From contig NC_053392.1 in the NCBI RefSeq assembly GCF_905171765.1, positions 500,756,556-500,820,555 on the forward strand: a stretch of DNA of 64,000 nucleotides. The letters are read 5' to 3'. The notes below the pieces were generated by a model. The model did no database searches, was not told where the DNA came from, and was given only the letters and a program-made list of their open reading frames with translations. Every line of letters starts with the position of its first letter. The first letter of the stretch is position 1. This DNA comes from Bufo bufo (Eukaryota > Chordata > Amphibia > Anura > Bufonidae). Of this stretch, positions 31,640 through 42,434 are shown piece after piece. Position numbers and translations under genes: made by a program.

Positions 31640-32129
31640 TGTCACCGCCACTTCTGTGAGAAGGTCTGGCAGACGTTCTTCTCTACCTCTTGTATGATGT
31701 TCTTTGTTTTGGTTTCACTTCCTCATCTCCTTTCCTTCTGCCAGGTGTCACTTATTTAGACATAATCGTCTTCCTTTGTATTCCCTACCATACTGCCTCA
31801 CTTTGCGGTTTATACTACTTCCTGGATGAAGTGTTCACTGCTGGAGGCTGAGTCTGCTGTTTGCTCATATAAGTCCTTTACTTTAATTGTGTTTGCTTGC
31901 TGGCTTGATTCTAGGTGACCCTGACTCCCTCAGTATTGAGTGCAGGGAGTCGGTGGTCGTGTCCCCTCACTATTATAGGGTTTTCATGTGTCACACAGGC
32001 TTAGGTACGTGGGCATGCAATCGTCTACCATCGAGACCCTTGTATGTGCATAGCAATCAGGGAGAGCTCTTAGGGTTTTATAGGGCTCACCTAATAGCTC
32101 CTTAGTTTGGGATCAAGCCAGTCGCTCGT
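31640..32129 (+). repeat. Chromovirus 5' LTR, first segment
   Basis: It matches 44228-44717. The last five bases, CTCGT, are duplicated at 35351-35355 as the TSD of the LTR element inserted between. The LTR resumes at 35356 and ends at 35397. Confidence 0.92.
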
Positions 32130-32895
32130 TGTAACGGATCTCCTGGCACCCCGACCGGTTACCTCCGTCGATAGTTGCTCCTAGTGCTTCCCAAGGACTC
32201 CAAGCACTCCACTTGACACCGTAAGCACTGCAGACCCCACGAACTGCCGAAGCTTGGTTGAGGTCTCACCGTCTCCTACCCACCCTGGACCTACGACAAG
32301 GCTCCAGGCTCCAGTGGGTGAACCTCTCCTAAATCCAGAGAGCAGGAACAGCTCTTACAAGAGCTAATAGTATAGCCAGGGGAGTATAGCAAATCTTCAG
32401 CGTATAGCAATCCCCAGTGTCGATCAGTTACCCAAAAACCAGCCTCAACATGATGAAGGGAAAAACAGGAACTCTTTATTAAACACACAAGCATTGACTT
32501 ATACACATTTTCCAACAAGGTTACCACCCACAGGGTTTTGTAAAAACAACCAATAAACACGTACAATACAGTAAATCACTCCTACACAAAATCCTCCCCT
32601 CTGCCTGTGATACAATTACCTTACACAATGGGTTAATGTAATCATCACAGGCAGGAGAATACACGTGGAAATCGCCAATACACACGTGGAGACAATAGGA
32701 CAGACATCACTACTCAAATATACAATGTCCCACCCTTTACAGTACACATAGACATTTAACATATCCCAAAATGGCACGAATTAGACCAGGGGTTCAAAAG
32801 TTTAGCATGGGCTGATGAGAGGGCCCATAATTCTGGGGCAAGAGGCTGGCAAACAGGCCCCTCCAAAACCCAGTGGCGAGGCTGGTTTCGCCACA
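32130..32895 (-). repeat. LTR (3') of non-autonomous element copy 1
   Basis: Begins (minus strand) TGTGGCGAAACCAGCC and ends ATCCGTTACA. Compared with 34530-35350 it lacks about 55 bases and differs at scattered positions. Confidence 0.88.
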
Positions 32896-34494
32896 CATCT
32901 CCCCCTCCCAGTGAAGACTAACCAGATACCTGACCTCACGCCGGTCAGTATCTGAGTTAGTCTGGCAGTCCACCCACAACCAAATACTGGACCTGTTGAA
33001 TTTGGTAGCCTGTCTCTGTCCAGTGAGTCCACCAAGGTTATGTTGGTAACTGGTACTCCCGGTCTCTGTGTTGCTCCCTAGCTTGGAGTGGAGGTTGCTT
33101 TGTGGGCAGGGATCAGCGGTACTCTGCCCTGGTGCCAGCGCTACCACGGAAGAAGCCTGGTTGGAGCCTGGTTGTTGGAGGGGGAGACCGACTGTCTCCC
33201 CTTTGGATACCCAGCTCTGCTGCTGGAGGGGGAGACCAACTGTCTCCCCTTTGGCTAAACAGCCCTGTTGCTGGGGGACAGGACCGACTGTTCCTACCCC
33301 CTGTGCTGTAAGTGCAGAGACCACCGTCCCATCTGCACGGTTGTGGGGCTTACTGTCTCCCCCTGGTAAGTTAAACTGCCGCTGGGGAATGGAGACTGGG
33401 CTTTCAATTCCCTGTAAATCACACGGCCGCTGGGGAATGGAGACTGTGCTCCTAATTCCCTGTAAATCACACGGCCGCTGGGGAATGGAGACTGGGCTCC
33501 CAATTCCCTGCAATTCACACTGCCAATAGGGAGAGGGGGTAACAAGCTCCTCTCCCATACATACTTCCAGCCTCTGGGGAGGGAGACCGACTGTCTCCGC
33601 TCCCAATACAGTGTCCTGCTGCTGGGGAAAGGAGACTGGGCTCTCTATTCCCTGTAGGACACTCTGCCGCTGGGGGACAGGACCGACTGTCTCTGCCCCC
33701 TGTAACTCAGCCTGCTGCTGGGGAATGGAGACTGGGCTCCCAATTCCCTGCAGGAGCAGTGGAGAGACCTCGGTCCCATCTCCACCGGCCACCTGGGGTT
33801 CTTCCCAGTAAACATTCACAATATCCTCCCAACTGAAGGGCTCTGGACCTGGGTCTGACTTCTTGCTGTCCTGCTGAGCCTTCCCAATGGAGTGGAAGAG
33901 ATCTCGGTAGTCCTGCTCCAGTTCCCACTCCAGGGTTGCTAGGTGAGCCAGGTCTTTCTCTACCTCATGGGGGTCATCCCAATCCTGCCTAGCCTCCCTC
34001 TCATAGAAAATGTCCTGAAGTCTGGACTGTGCAGGGCTCCCGAAGTCAGGCTCTGCAAAGGACTCCCATAACAAGCCAGGACCATCAAACTCCTCTCCCT
34101 CTGGATTGTCATGCTCAGCTGTCCAGGGTATATACTGTGCCATATACCACCAGAGCGCCCAGTAGGCATCCTCCAGCCATAGCTCCTGCCATACCCGGTG
34201 CTCTAGTTCCTTCACCCATTACTCCAGGGGCTGCTCTCCCAGGAAGGGCATCCGCAGGGCCACTTGCTTCTGCAATCGCTGCTCTTCACTGGGGAGACTC
34301 TCGCCTGGCTGGTATTGTACATTATCCAGGGCCTCGTGCCAGACGCCTTTCCGGACTGCATCCCTCCAGTCTGGGTCATCCTCTTCCTCATAGTGGACCG
34401 CTGTCCAAAGACTAGCCGATTCCTTCCTGCGCTGTAAGGATACTAGCGTTGCCCTCAATATACTCCACGAACGGTGTCTCCGAGCTGCTTCTCC
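32794..34494 (-). pseudogene. Gag-like repeat-rich protein of the non-autonomous LTR element, copy 1
   Basis: The reading frame runs from about 34458 to 32794, broken only by a TAA at about 34217, and the second part alone is 473 residues. The N-terminal half is acidic and tryptophan-rich (WQELWLEDAYWALWWYMAQY, LEWELEQDYRDLFHSIGK), perhaps helical. The C-terminal half has about ten imperfect 14-15-residue repeats of the types GIGSPVSIPQRQ and ETVGLPLQQ. The frame extends about 100 bases into the 3' LTR, ending PMLNF, as in copy 2. I recognise no known domain. Position after the primer-binding region suggests a gag equivalent. Copy 1 lacks about 200 bases near the start that copy 2 retains. 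Confidence 0.7.
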
Positions 34495-34529
34495 TCACAC
34501 TAGGACGCCATCCCACTGCTTGCCACCAA

Positions 34530-35350
34530 CGTAACGGATCTCCTGGCACCCCGACCGGGTACCTCCGTCAAATGATGCTCCTAGTGCTTCCCGAGGACTC
34601 CAAGCACTCCACTTGACACCGTAAGCACTGCAGACCCCACGAACCACCGAAGCTTGGTTGAGGTCTCACCGTCTCCTACCCACCCTGGACCTACGACAAG
34701 GTTCCAGGCTCCAGTGGGTGAACCTCTCCTAAATCCAGAGAGCAGGAACAGCTCTTACAAGAGCTAATAGTATAGCCAGGGGAGTATAGCAAATCTTCAG
34801 CGTATAGCAATCCCCAGTGTCGATCAGTTACCCAAACACCAGCCTCAACATGATGAAGGGTAAAACAGGAACTCTTTATTGAACACACAAGCATTGACTT
34901 ATACACATTTTCCAACAAGGTTACCACCCACAGGGTTTTGTAAAAACAACCAATAAACACATACAATACAGTAAAACACTCCCACACAAAATCCTCCCCT
35001 CTGCCTGTGATACAATTACCTCACACAATGGGTTAATGTAATCATCACAGGCAGGAGAATACACAATGTCTTCTGTCCTGGAGACAACCGAGGAGTTATT
35101 CAATTATCTCTCAGGACAAAGGGAAATCGCCAATACACACGTGGAGACAATAGGACAGACATCACTACTCAAATATACAATGTCCCACCCTTTATAGTAA
35201 ACATAGACATTTAACATATCCCAAAATTGCACGAATTACACCAGGGGTTCAAAAGTTTAGCATGGGCTGATGAGAGGGCCCATAATCCTGGGGCAAGAGG
35301 CTGGCAAACAGGACCCTCCAAAACCCAGTGGCAAGGTTGGTTTCGCCACA
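34530..35350 (-). repeat. LTR (5') of non-autonomous element copy 1
   Basis: 821 bp. Contains an ACTCTTTATT element (AATAAAGAGT on the minus strand, a polyadenylation signal) near 34870. Confidence 0.88.
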
Positions 35351-35397
35351 CTCGTTTATTTATAAGTTCCAGCTATCTGCAAATCTCATCCATGACA
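35351..35397 (+). repeat. Chromovirus 5' LTR, end segment
   Basis: CTCGTTTATTTATAAG through CCATGACA completes the LTR split by the insertion at 32130-35350. Confidence 0.92.
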
Positions 35398-35601
35398 TTA
35401 TAAACCGCCATAACCGTCTTATAAGCATGGATCCGGTTTCAGCCTTGATTGACCGCATGCAAGGTCTTTCGCTGGAGGTAGCAGATCTCCGTAAAACTGT
35501 GTCTCAGTTTCAGGTAACCGGTTCTGCTGGCGTTCATGGAGTTTGTTCCGAGCCTAAGATCTCGTTCCTGATACGTTCTCCGGGGGTAGTGAGAATTTTG
35601 T

Positions 35602-36473
35602 AGACTTAAAATGGTGGCTCACCTCAGGCGGGGTTTCTGGATTAGGTGCTTCTAGCCCAATATAGAGGAACACCCCTCCTCTAGTAGTAAATATAGCTAA
35701 AATCAAAGTTAGGGCGAGCACTCAGCACTTGGACCAAATTAATAATGAATAAAATGTATTATAAAATTTTATTAAATCACAATATATCACACGTGTATAA
35801 TAAAACCATACAGACTAAAATCTAAAAATAAAATGCATGATAAAATACCACATAAAAGGGATGGTTGAGTAACAGTCTCTTGTATAGCAAAATCACTGGT
35901 ATAAGTGTAACCAACCAAAGAGTTGTTAGTAATGGTGCACTTCACTATCCTGTGCGCACATTGGAATAGTTCATGCGTTTGCTAGCTCGTATATGCTGTT
36001 CCAGTGTTCATAAAACAATTAGGCAAATGAGTCAGACAATTCCTGATCCTAAACGGACACGTACCTCGGTGTCCCAAAGTGCCAGTTGTACAGTCAAATT
36101 GTCGTGCACATTTAGATAGTATGCCTCATCGCATACAATTTACAGGCATAGTGTTCCTACCTTCCACTCAGAATCTTATGGGCGCCTCTATGGACATATG
36201 CGGTGGATAGGCAGCGTGGAGCAGTTCCGGCGTCTGGCTTGTAGCTACTGAAATTCGCTGTTCCCAGATCTCGCGGGATTTCGGAAGTAGTGTGTATCCT
36301 GGACACTACAGCGCACTGCTTGGCAGATTCTGTACTCGGCGTCCTGGAAATTTAGATTCTTCTGATTATGATGATGTTTCCATGGCCATGCATAAGGTGC
36401 GGAGATATTTCTGTTACAGGTGTGCGGCCCAGACGCGTTTCGGGAACTCTTTCCCTTCGTCAGTGGTACGTAG
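35602..36473 (-). mobile_element. Penelope-type terminal-repeat insert with 5' hammerhead
   Basis: A perfect 15-bp duplication, TAGTGAGAATTTTGT, flanks the insert (35587-35601 and 36474-36488). On the minus strand it begins with a hammerhead ribozyme a few bases from its end, followed by about 820 bases of non-coding sequence. The ribozyme at the 5' edge, longer TSD and lack of coding sequence suggest a solo PLE terminal repeat or a SINE-like derivative. It contains AATAAAATTTTATAAT-type AT-rich sequence near its 3' end. Confidence 0.75.
36429..36466 (-). ncRNA. Hammerhead ribozyme in chromovirus gag insert
   Basis: The minus strand reads CCA (stem I), CTGACGA, stem II AGGGAA-AGAG-TTCCC, GAAA, then ACGCGT with the GTC cleavage triplet, then TGG, which pairs with CCA. 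The conserved core is complete. Stem I is only three pairs before the insert boundary. The self-complementary ACGCGT stem III matches that of the copy at 57852-57911. Confidence 0.82.
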
Positions 36474-37130
36474 TAGTGAGAATTTTGTTCGCTTTAGAGA
36501 GGCTTGCAAACTCCATCTTCGCCTACTTCCCCATTCCTCTGGTGATGAGGAGCAGAGGGTGGGGATCATCATCTCGCTGCTCAGGGATAACGCTCAGTCT
36601 TGGGCCTCTTCGCTACCGGTGGGGGCACGGCCCCTCCGATCGGTGGATGAATTTTTTGTAGCCCTAGGGCAGATATATGATGACACGGATCGTATTGCTC
36701 TGGCTGAATCTAAACTGCGTTTTTTATGCCAGGGTAAACAGTCCGCAAAGATATATTGTTCTGAATTTCGGAGATGGGCAGCTGATACTGGTTGGAATGA
36801 TGCTGCACTCTGAAGTCAATTTTGCCATGGTCTTTCGGAAAGATTGAAAGATGCATTCGCTTTTAATGAGAGACCAGCGTCCTTAGAGTCAGCCATGTCT
36901 CTATCTGTTCGTATTGACAGGCGTCTTAGAGAGAGACTACTCTTTCCTGTCATATTCAGCCCAAGGACAGTGGGGCTGTCTCAATCCCCTCTGAGGAGTA
37001 GGCCATGCAGCTGGGTTTGCTTGCCTCTGATAGTAGAGGATTCAGCTCTCAGAGGAGGGTTTGTTTCTGCTGTGGGGGTATAAATCATTTAGCTAATGTT
37101 TGCCCCTCTAGGTGATTCATGAAGTTTTCT

Positions 37131-37537
37131 GAGGGTAATAAAAACAAAACAAAACAAAAAAAAACCTCTAAAAACTTTCCATTTGCTACTATTGGCAAGG
37201 TTGATACAGAAATTGAAGGTTTGCCGTTTGCTTGCAGTTACCGTTTTCTCCTACCTGCCAGGGTGGCGCTAGACAGCAAGAACATTGTTTGTGAGATTTT
37301 TGCAGATAGTGGAGCAGCTGTCAATCTCATTGATAATCAATTTGCAACAATGCATGGTATCCAGGTATGCACTTTGGAAAAGGATATACCTGTTTTTGCT
37401 ATCGATTCCTCTCCACTTTCCCAAAGATCGTTAAAGGGCATAGTTCACAATATCCGTTTGACTGTGGGTGACGCTCATGTTGAGAATATGTCATGTTTCG
37501 TCTTAAACGGATTACATACTCCTCTAGTGTTGGGGCT
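37131..37537 (+). pseudogene. Chromovirus protease, 5' part of pol
   Basis: The frame includes CEIFADSGAAVNLIDNQFA, the aspartic protease active site (DSG), and FVLNGLHTPLVLGL, after which the usual PWL is cut off by the second LTR element. Translation then runs artificially into that LTR. The reading resumes after 42434 with PWLTKHNPTIDW in the same order as in intact elements. Confidence 0.85.
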
Positions 37538-38199
37538 TGTGGCGAAACCAGCCTCGCCACTGGGTTTTGGAGGGGCCTGTTTGCCAGCCTCTTGCCCAAG
37601 GATTATGGGCCCTCTCATCAGCCCATGCTAAACTTTTGAACCCCTGGTCTAATTTGTGCCATTTTGGGATATGTTAAATGTCTATGTGTACTGTAAAGGG
37701 TGGGACATTTTATATTTGAGTAGTGATGTCTGTCCTATTGTCTCCACATGTGTATTGGCGATTTCCCTTTGTCCTGAGAGATAATTGAATTACTCCTCGG
37801 TTGTCTCCAGGACAGAAGACATTGTGTATTCTCCTGCCTGTGATGATTACATTAACCCGTGTAAGGTAATTGTATCACAGACAGAGGGGAGGATTTTGTG
37901 TGGGAGTGTTTTACTGTATTGTACGTCTTTATTGGTTGTTTTTACAAAACTCTGTGGGTGGTAACCTTGTTGGAAAATGTGTATAAGTCAATGCTTGTGT
38001 GTTCAAAAAAGAGTTCCTGTTTTTACCCTTCATCATGTTGAGGCTGGTGTTTGGGTAACTGATCGACACTGGGGATTGCTATACGCTGAAGATGTCTGTG
38101 GCGGTTATGGTGTCAAGTGGAGTGCTTGTAGTCCTCGGGAAGAGCTAGGAGCATCATTCGACGAAGGTACCCGGTCGGGGTGCCAGGAGATCCGTTACA
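37538..38199 (+). repeat. LTR (5') of non-autonomous element copy 2
   Basis: Begins TGTGGCGAAACC and ends ATCCGTTACA. An internal deletion joins CGCTGAAGAT to GTCTGTGGCGG near 38090. Confidence 0.9.
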
Positions 38200-38346
38200 T
38201 TGGTGGCAAGCAGTGGGATGGCGTCCTAGTGTGAGGAGAAGCAGCTCGGAGACACAGTTCGTGGAGTATATTGAGGGCAACGCTAGTATCCGTACAGCGC
38301 CCCTGGCTACAGCAGCATAGAAGGAGAAGACGCAGAGCACAGTGAG

Positions 38347-40200
38347 TTGGAGAGGAAACTAAGATTATTCATCAGTCTGTTGGGGACAAATCCTGCACCG
38401 GAGGCAGTGATTCAAATCATAAATGATGCCAACAGGGCTCACTTGGCGCAGGGATCCAGAACAGGATCTTTACAAGGAGACGTTTTATATTCCCCTGGAG
38501 GTATAGAGAGCTGCGCACGGAAGGTAAATTATGCAGCCTTCAAATCCTTTGGGGATACAGATGAGGAAGGCCTGGATGGCCGGGATGCATTAAGGAAAGG
38601 CATCTGGTACCAGGCCCTGGATAATGTACAATACCAGTGAGGCGAGAGTCTCCCCAGTGGAGAGCAGCGATTGCAGAAGCAAGTGGCCCTGCGGATGCCC
38701 TTCCTGGGAGAGCAGCCCCTGGAGGAATGGGTGAAGGAACTAGAGCACCGGGTATGGCAGGAGCTATGGCTGGAGGATGCCTACCAGGCGCTCTGGTGGT
38801 ATATGGCACAGTATATACCCTGGACAGCTGAACATGACAAGCCAGAGAGAGAGGAGTTTGATGGTCCTGGCTTGTTATGGGAGTCCTTTGCAGAGCCTGA
38901 CTTCGGGAGCCCTGCACAGTCCAGACTTCAGGACATTTTCTACGAGAGGGAGACTAGGCAGGATTGGGATGACCCCCATGAGGTAGAGAAAGACCTGGCT
39001 CACCTAGCAACCCTGGAGTGGGAACTGGAGCAGGACTACCAAGATCTCTTCCACTCCATTGGGAAGGCTCAGCAGGACAGCAAGAAGTCAGACCTGGGTC
39101 CAGAGCCCTTCAGCTGGGAAGATATTGTGAATGTTTACTAGGAAGAAACCCAGGTGGCCGGTGGAGATGGGACCGAGGTCTCTCCACCGGTCCTGCAGGG
39201 AATTGGGAGCCCAGTCTCCATTCCCCAGCGGCAGGCTGAGTTACAGGGAGCAGAGACAGTCGGTCCTGTCCCCCAGCGGCAGTGTGATTTACAGGGAATT
39301 GGGAGCCCAGTCTCCATTCCTCAGCGGCAGAGTGTCCTACAGGGAATAGAGAGCCCAGTCTCCTTTCCCCAGCAACAGGACACTGTATTGGGAGCGGAGA
39401 CAGTCGGTCTCCCTCCCCAGAGGCTGGAAATATGTATGGGAGAGGAGCTTGCTACCCCCTCTCCTTATTGGCAGTGTGAATTGCAGGGAATTGGGAGCCC
39501 AGTCTCCATTCCCCAACGGCCGTGTGATTTACAGGGAATTGGGATCCCAGTCTCCATTCCCCAGCGGCCGTGTGATTTATTGGGAATTGAGAGCCCAGTC
39601 TCCATTCCCCAGCGGCAGCTTAACTTACCAGGGGGAGACAGTAAGCCCCACAACCGTGCAGATGGGACCGTGGTCTCTGCACTTACAGCACAGGGGGTAG
39701 GGACAGTTGGTCCTGTTCCCCAGCAACAGGGCTGTTTAGCCAAAGGGGAGACAGTCGTTCTCCCCCTCCAGCAGCAGAGCTGGGTATCCAAAGGGGAGAC
39801 AGTCGGTCTCCCCCTCCAACAACCAGGCTCCAACCAGGCTTCTTCCGTGGTAGCGCTGGCACCAGGGCAGAGTACCGCTGATCCCTGCCCACAAAGCAAC
39901 CTCCACTCCAAGCCAGGGAGCAACACAGAGACTGGGAGTACCAGTTACCAACATAACCTTGGTGGACTCACTGGACAGAGACAGGCTACCAAATTCAACA
40001 GGTCCAGTATTTGGTGGTGGGTGGACTGCCAGACTAACTCAGATACCGACCGGCGTGAGGTCAGGTATCTGGTTAGTCTTCACTGGGAGGGGGAGATGTG
40101 TGGCGAAACCAGCCTCGCCACTGGGTTTTGGAGGGGCCTGTTTGCCAGCCTCTTGCCCCAGGATTATGGGCCCTCTCATCAGCCCATGCTAAACTTTTGA
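38347..40200 (+). pseudogene. Gag-like repeat-rich protein of the non-autonomous LTR element, copy 2
   Basis: One continuous frame of about 617 codons, broken by two nonsense codons (38638-38640, and 39139-39141 where copy 1 has a tryptophan codon). The order is: N-terminal segment (RKLRLFISLLGTNPAPEAVI), acidic tryptophan-rich middle (WQELWLEDAYQALWWYMAQY), then 14-15-residue repeats (GIGSPVSIPQRQ, ETVGPVPQRQ) from about residue 275 to 470, and a tail overlapping the 3' LTR up to PMLNF. The two copies break at different codons, so the frame was open in their common source. I recognise no domain. The first ATG of the frame at 38347 lies 147 bases after the LTR and is a plausible start. Confidence 0.72.
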
Positions 40201-40480
40201 ACCCCTGGTCTAATTCGTGCCATTTTGGGATATGTTAAATGTCTATGTGTACTGTAAAGGGTGGGACATTGTATATTTGAGTAGTGATGTCTGTCCTATT
40301 GTCTGTGTGTATTGGCGATTTCCCTTTGTCCTGAGAGATAATTGAATTACTCCTCGGTTGTCTCCAGGACAGAAGATATTGTGTATTCTCCTGCCTGTGA
40401 TGATTACATTAACCCGTGTAAGGTAATTGTATCACAGGCAGAGGGGAGGATTTTGTGTTGGAGAGTTTTACTGTATTGTA

Positions 40481-41997
40481 CAGTCGTGGCCAAAAGAGAA
40501 TGACACAAATATTAGTTTTCACAGTTGTTTCTGTGATGTAGTGAAATATAATTACACACACTTCATACGTTTCAAAGGCTTTTATCGACAATTACATGAC
40601 ATTTATGCAAAGAGTCAGTATTTGCAGTGTTGGCCCTTCTTTTTCAGGACCTCTGCAATTCGACTGGGCATGCTCTCAATCAACTTCTGGGCCAATTCCT
40701 GACTGATAGCAACCCATTCTTTCATAATCACTTCTTGGAGTTTGTCAGAATTAGTGGGTTTTTGTTTGTCCACCCGCCTCTTGAGGATTGACCACAAGTT
40801 CTCAATGGGATTAAGATCTGGGGAGTTTCCAGGCCATGGACCCAAAATGTCAGCGTTTTGGTCCCCGAGCCACTTAGTTATCACTTTTGCCTTATGGCAC
40901 GGTGCTCCATCGTGCTGGAAAATGCATTGTTCTTCACCAAACTGTTGTTGGATTGTTGGAAGAAGTTATTGTTGGAGGGTGTTTTGGTACCATTCTTTAT
41001 TCATGGCTGTGTTTTTGGGCAAAATTGTGAGTGAGCCCACTCCCTTGGATGAGAAGCAACCCCACACATGAATGGTCTCAGGATGCTTTACTGTTGGCAT
41101 GACACAGGACTGATGGTAGCGCTCACCTTTTCTTCTCCGGACAAGCCTTTTTCCAGATGCCCCAAACAATCGGAAAGAGGCTTCATCAGAAAATATGACT
41201 TTGCCCCAGTCCTCAGCAGTCCATTCACCATACTTTCTGCAGAAGATCAATCTGTCCCTGATGGTTTTTTTTTGGAGAGAAGTGGCTTCTTTGCTGCCCT
41301 TCTTGACACCAGGCCATCTTCCAAAAGTCTTCGCCTCACTGTGCGTGCAGATGCGCTCACACCTGCCTGCTGCCATTCCTGAGCAAGCTCTGCACTGGTG
41401 GCACTCTGATCCTGCAGCTGAATCCTCTTTAGGAGACGATCCTGGCGCTTGCTGGACTTTCTTGGACGCCCTGAAGCCTTCTTAACAAGAATTGAACCTC
41501 TTTCCTTGAAGTTCTTGATGATCCTATAAATTGTTGATTGAGGTGCAATCTTAGTAGCCACAATATCCTTGCCTGTGAAGCCATTTTTATGCAACGCAAT
41601 GATGGCTGCACGCGTTTCTTTACAGGTCACCATGGTTAACAATGGAAGAACAATGATTTCAAGCATCACCCTCCTTTTAACATTTTAAGTCTGCCATTTT
41701 AACCCAATCAGCCTGACATAATGATCTCCAGCCTTGTGCTTGTCAACATTCTCACCTGAGTTAACAAGACGATTACTGAAATGGTCTCAGCAGGTCCTTT
41801 AATGACAGCAATGAAATGCAGTGGAAAGTTTTTTTTGGGATTAAGTTGATTTTCATGGCAAAGAAGGACTATGCAATTCATCTGATCACTCTTCATAACA
41901 TTCTGGAGTATATGCAAATTGCTATTATAAAAACTTAAGCAGCAACTTTTCCAATTTCCAATATTTATGTAATTCTCAAAACTTTTGGCCACGACTG
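40481..41997 (-). mobile_element. Tc1-like element in LTR
   Basis: Termini are CAGTCGTGGCCAAAAG and its complement, with TA at 40479-40480 and 41998-41999. Length is 1517 bp. Terminal repeats are short and diverge within about 20 bases, unlike the element at 25691. The transposase on the minus strand is frameshifted. Confidence 0.92.
40615..41633 (-). pseudogene. Tc1-like transposase, frameshifted
   Basis: Start ATG at 41633 (MVTCKETRAAIIALHKNG). The helix-turn-helix region and a GRPRKSS linker follow in the first frame until a T/A homopolymer near 41265, where the frame changes. The second frame carries KVIFSDEASFRLFG (first Asp) and HVWGCFSSKGVG, and ends near 40966. The third part has SPDLNPIENLWSILKRRV (catalytic Glu) to KKKGQHCKY. 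The second-Asp region, around 40900-40930, is readable in another frame. At least two shifts make it inactive. Confidence 0.9.
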
Positions 41998-42434
41998 TAC
42001 ATGTTTATTGGTTGTTTTTACAAAACCCTGTGGGTGGTAACCTTGTTGGAAAATGCGTATAAGTCAATGCTTGTGTGTTCAATAAAGAGTTCCTGTTTTT
42101 ACCCTTCATCATGTTGAGGCTGGTGTTTGGGTAACTGATAAACACTGGGGTATTGCTATACGCTGAAGATTTGCTATACTCCCCTGGCTATAACTACTAG
42201 CTCTTGTAAGAGCTGTTCCTGGTCTCTAGATTTAGGAGAGGTTCACCCACTGGAGCCTGGAGCATTGTCGTAGGTCCAGGGTGGGTAGGAGACGGCGAGA
42301 CCTCAAGCAAGCTTCGGCGGTTTGTGGGGTCTGTGGCGGTTATGGTGTCAAGTGGAGTACTTGGAGTCCTCGGGAAGCGCTAGGAGCATCATTCGACGGA
42401 GGTACCCGGTCGGGGTGCCAGGAGATCCGTTACA

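Larger units (their letters stand above)
32130..35350 (-). mobile_element. Non-autonomous LTR retrotransposon, copy 1
   Basis: On the minus strand the element runs from TGTGGCGAAACC to ATCCGTTACA, with 5' LTR 34530-35350 and 3' LTR 32130-32895. The 5-bp TSD is CTCGT. Just inside the 5' LTR is TTGGTGGCAAGCAGTGGG, the primer-binding region, and before the 3' LTR is a purine tract GGGAGGGGGAGATG. The interior encodes only a gag-like, repeat-rich protein and no protease, reverse transcriptase or integrase. A roughly 55-bp segment (near 35065-35125) is missing from the 3' LTR. Confidence 0.88.
35427..37130 (+). pseudogene. Chromovirus gag, interrupted
   Basis: The start ATG at 35427 gives MDPVSALIDRMQGLSLEV. 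At 35602 a hammerhead-bearing insert interrupts, and the frame resumes at 36489 with the capsid (FREACKLHLRLLPHSSGDEE, NAQSWASSLP, FFVALGQIYDD). A stop near 36811 is followed by LSERLKDAFAFNERPASL in continuation. Near 37050-37110 another frame gives a zinc knuckle CFCCGGINHLANVC (CX2C, H, C), which would bind RNA. Gag would form the retroelement particle; this copy is broken by the insert, stops and shifts. Confidence 0.85.
37538..42434 (+). mobile_element. Non-autonomous LTR retrotransposon, copy 2 (with Tc1 in 3' LTR)
   Basis: 5' LTR 37538-38199, interior 38200-40098, 3' LTR 40099-42434 including a 1.5-kb Tc1. A perfect 5-bp duplication GGGCT lies at 37533-37537 and 42435-42439. TTGGTGGCAAGCAGTGGG follows the 5' LTR. 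It is the same family as 32130-35350 but in the opposite orientation. The 5' LTR lacks about 150 bases that the 3' LTR has (42170-42330). Confidence 0.92.
40099..42434 (+). repeat. LTR (3') of non-autonomous element copy 2, split by Tc1
   Basis: LTR sequence covers 40099-40480 and 41998-42434, 817 bases without the Tc1 and one TA. It contains AATAAAGAGTTCC (polyadenylation signal) at about 42081. Confidence 0.9.

Noticed and set aside
33068..33529. 153-residue plus-strand open frame with regular Trp-Gly repeats
   Set aside because: It is the antisense of the repeat domain of the gag-like ORF; the copy at 39465-39926 behaves the same way.
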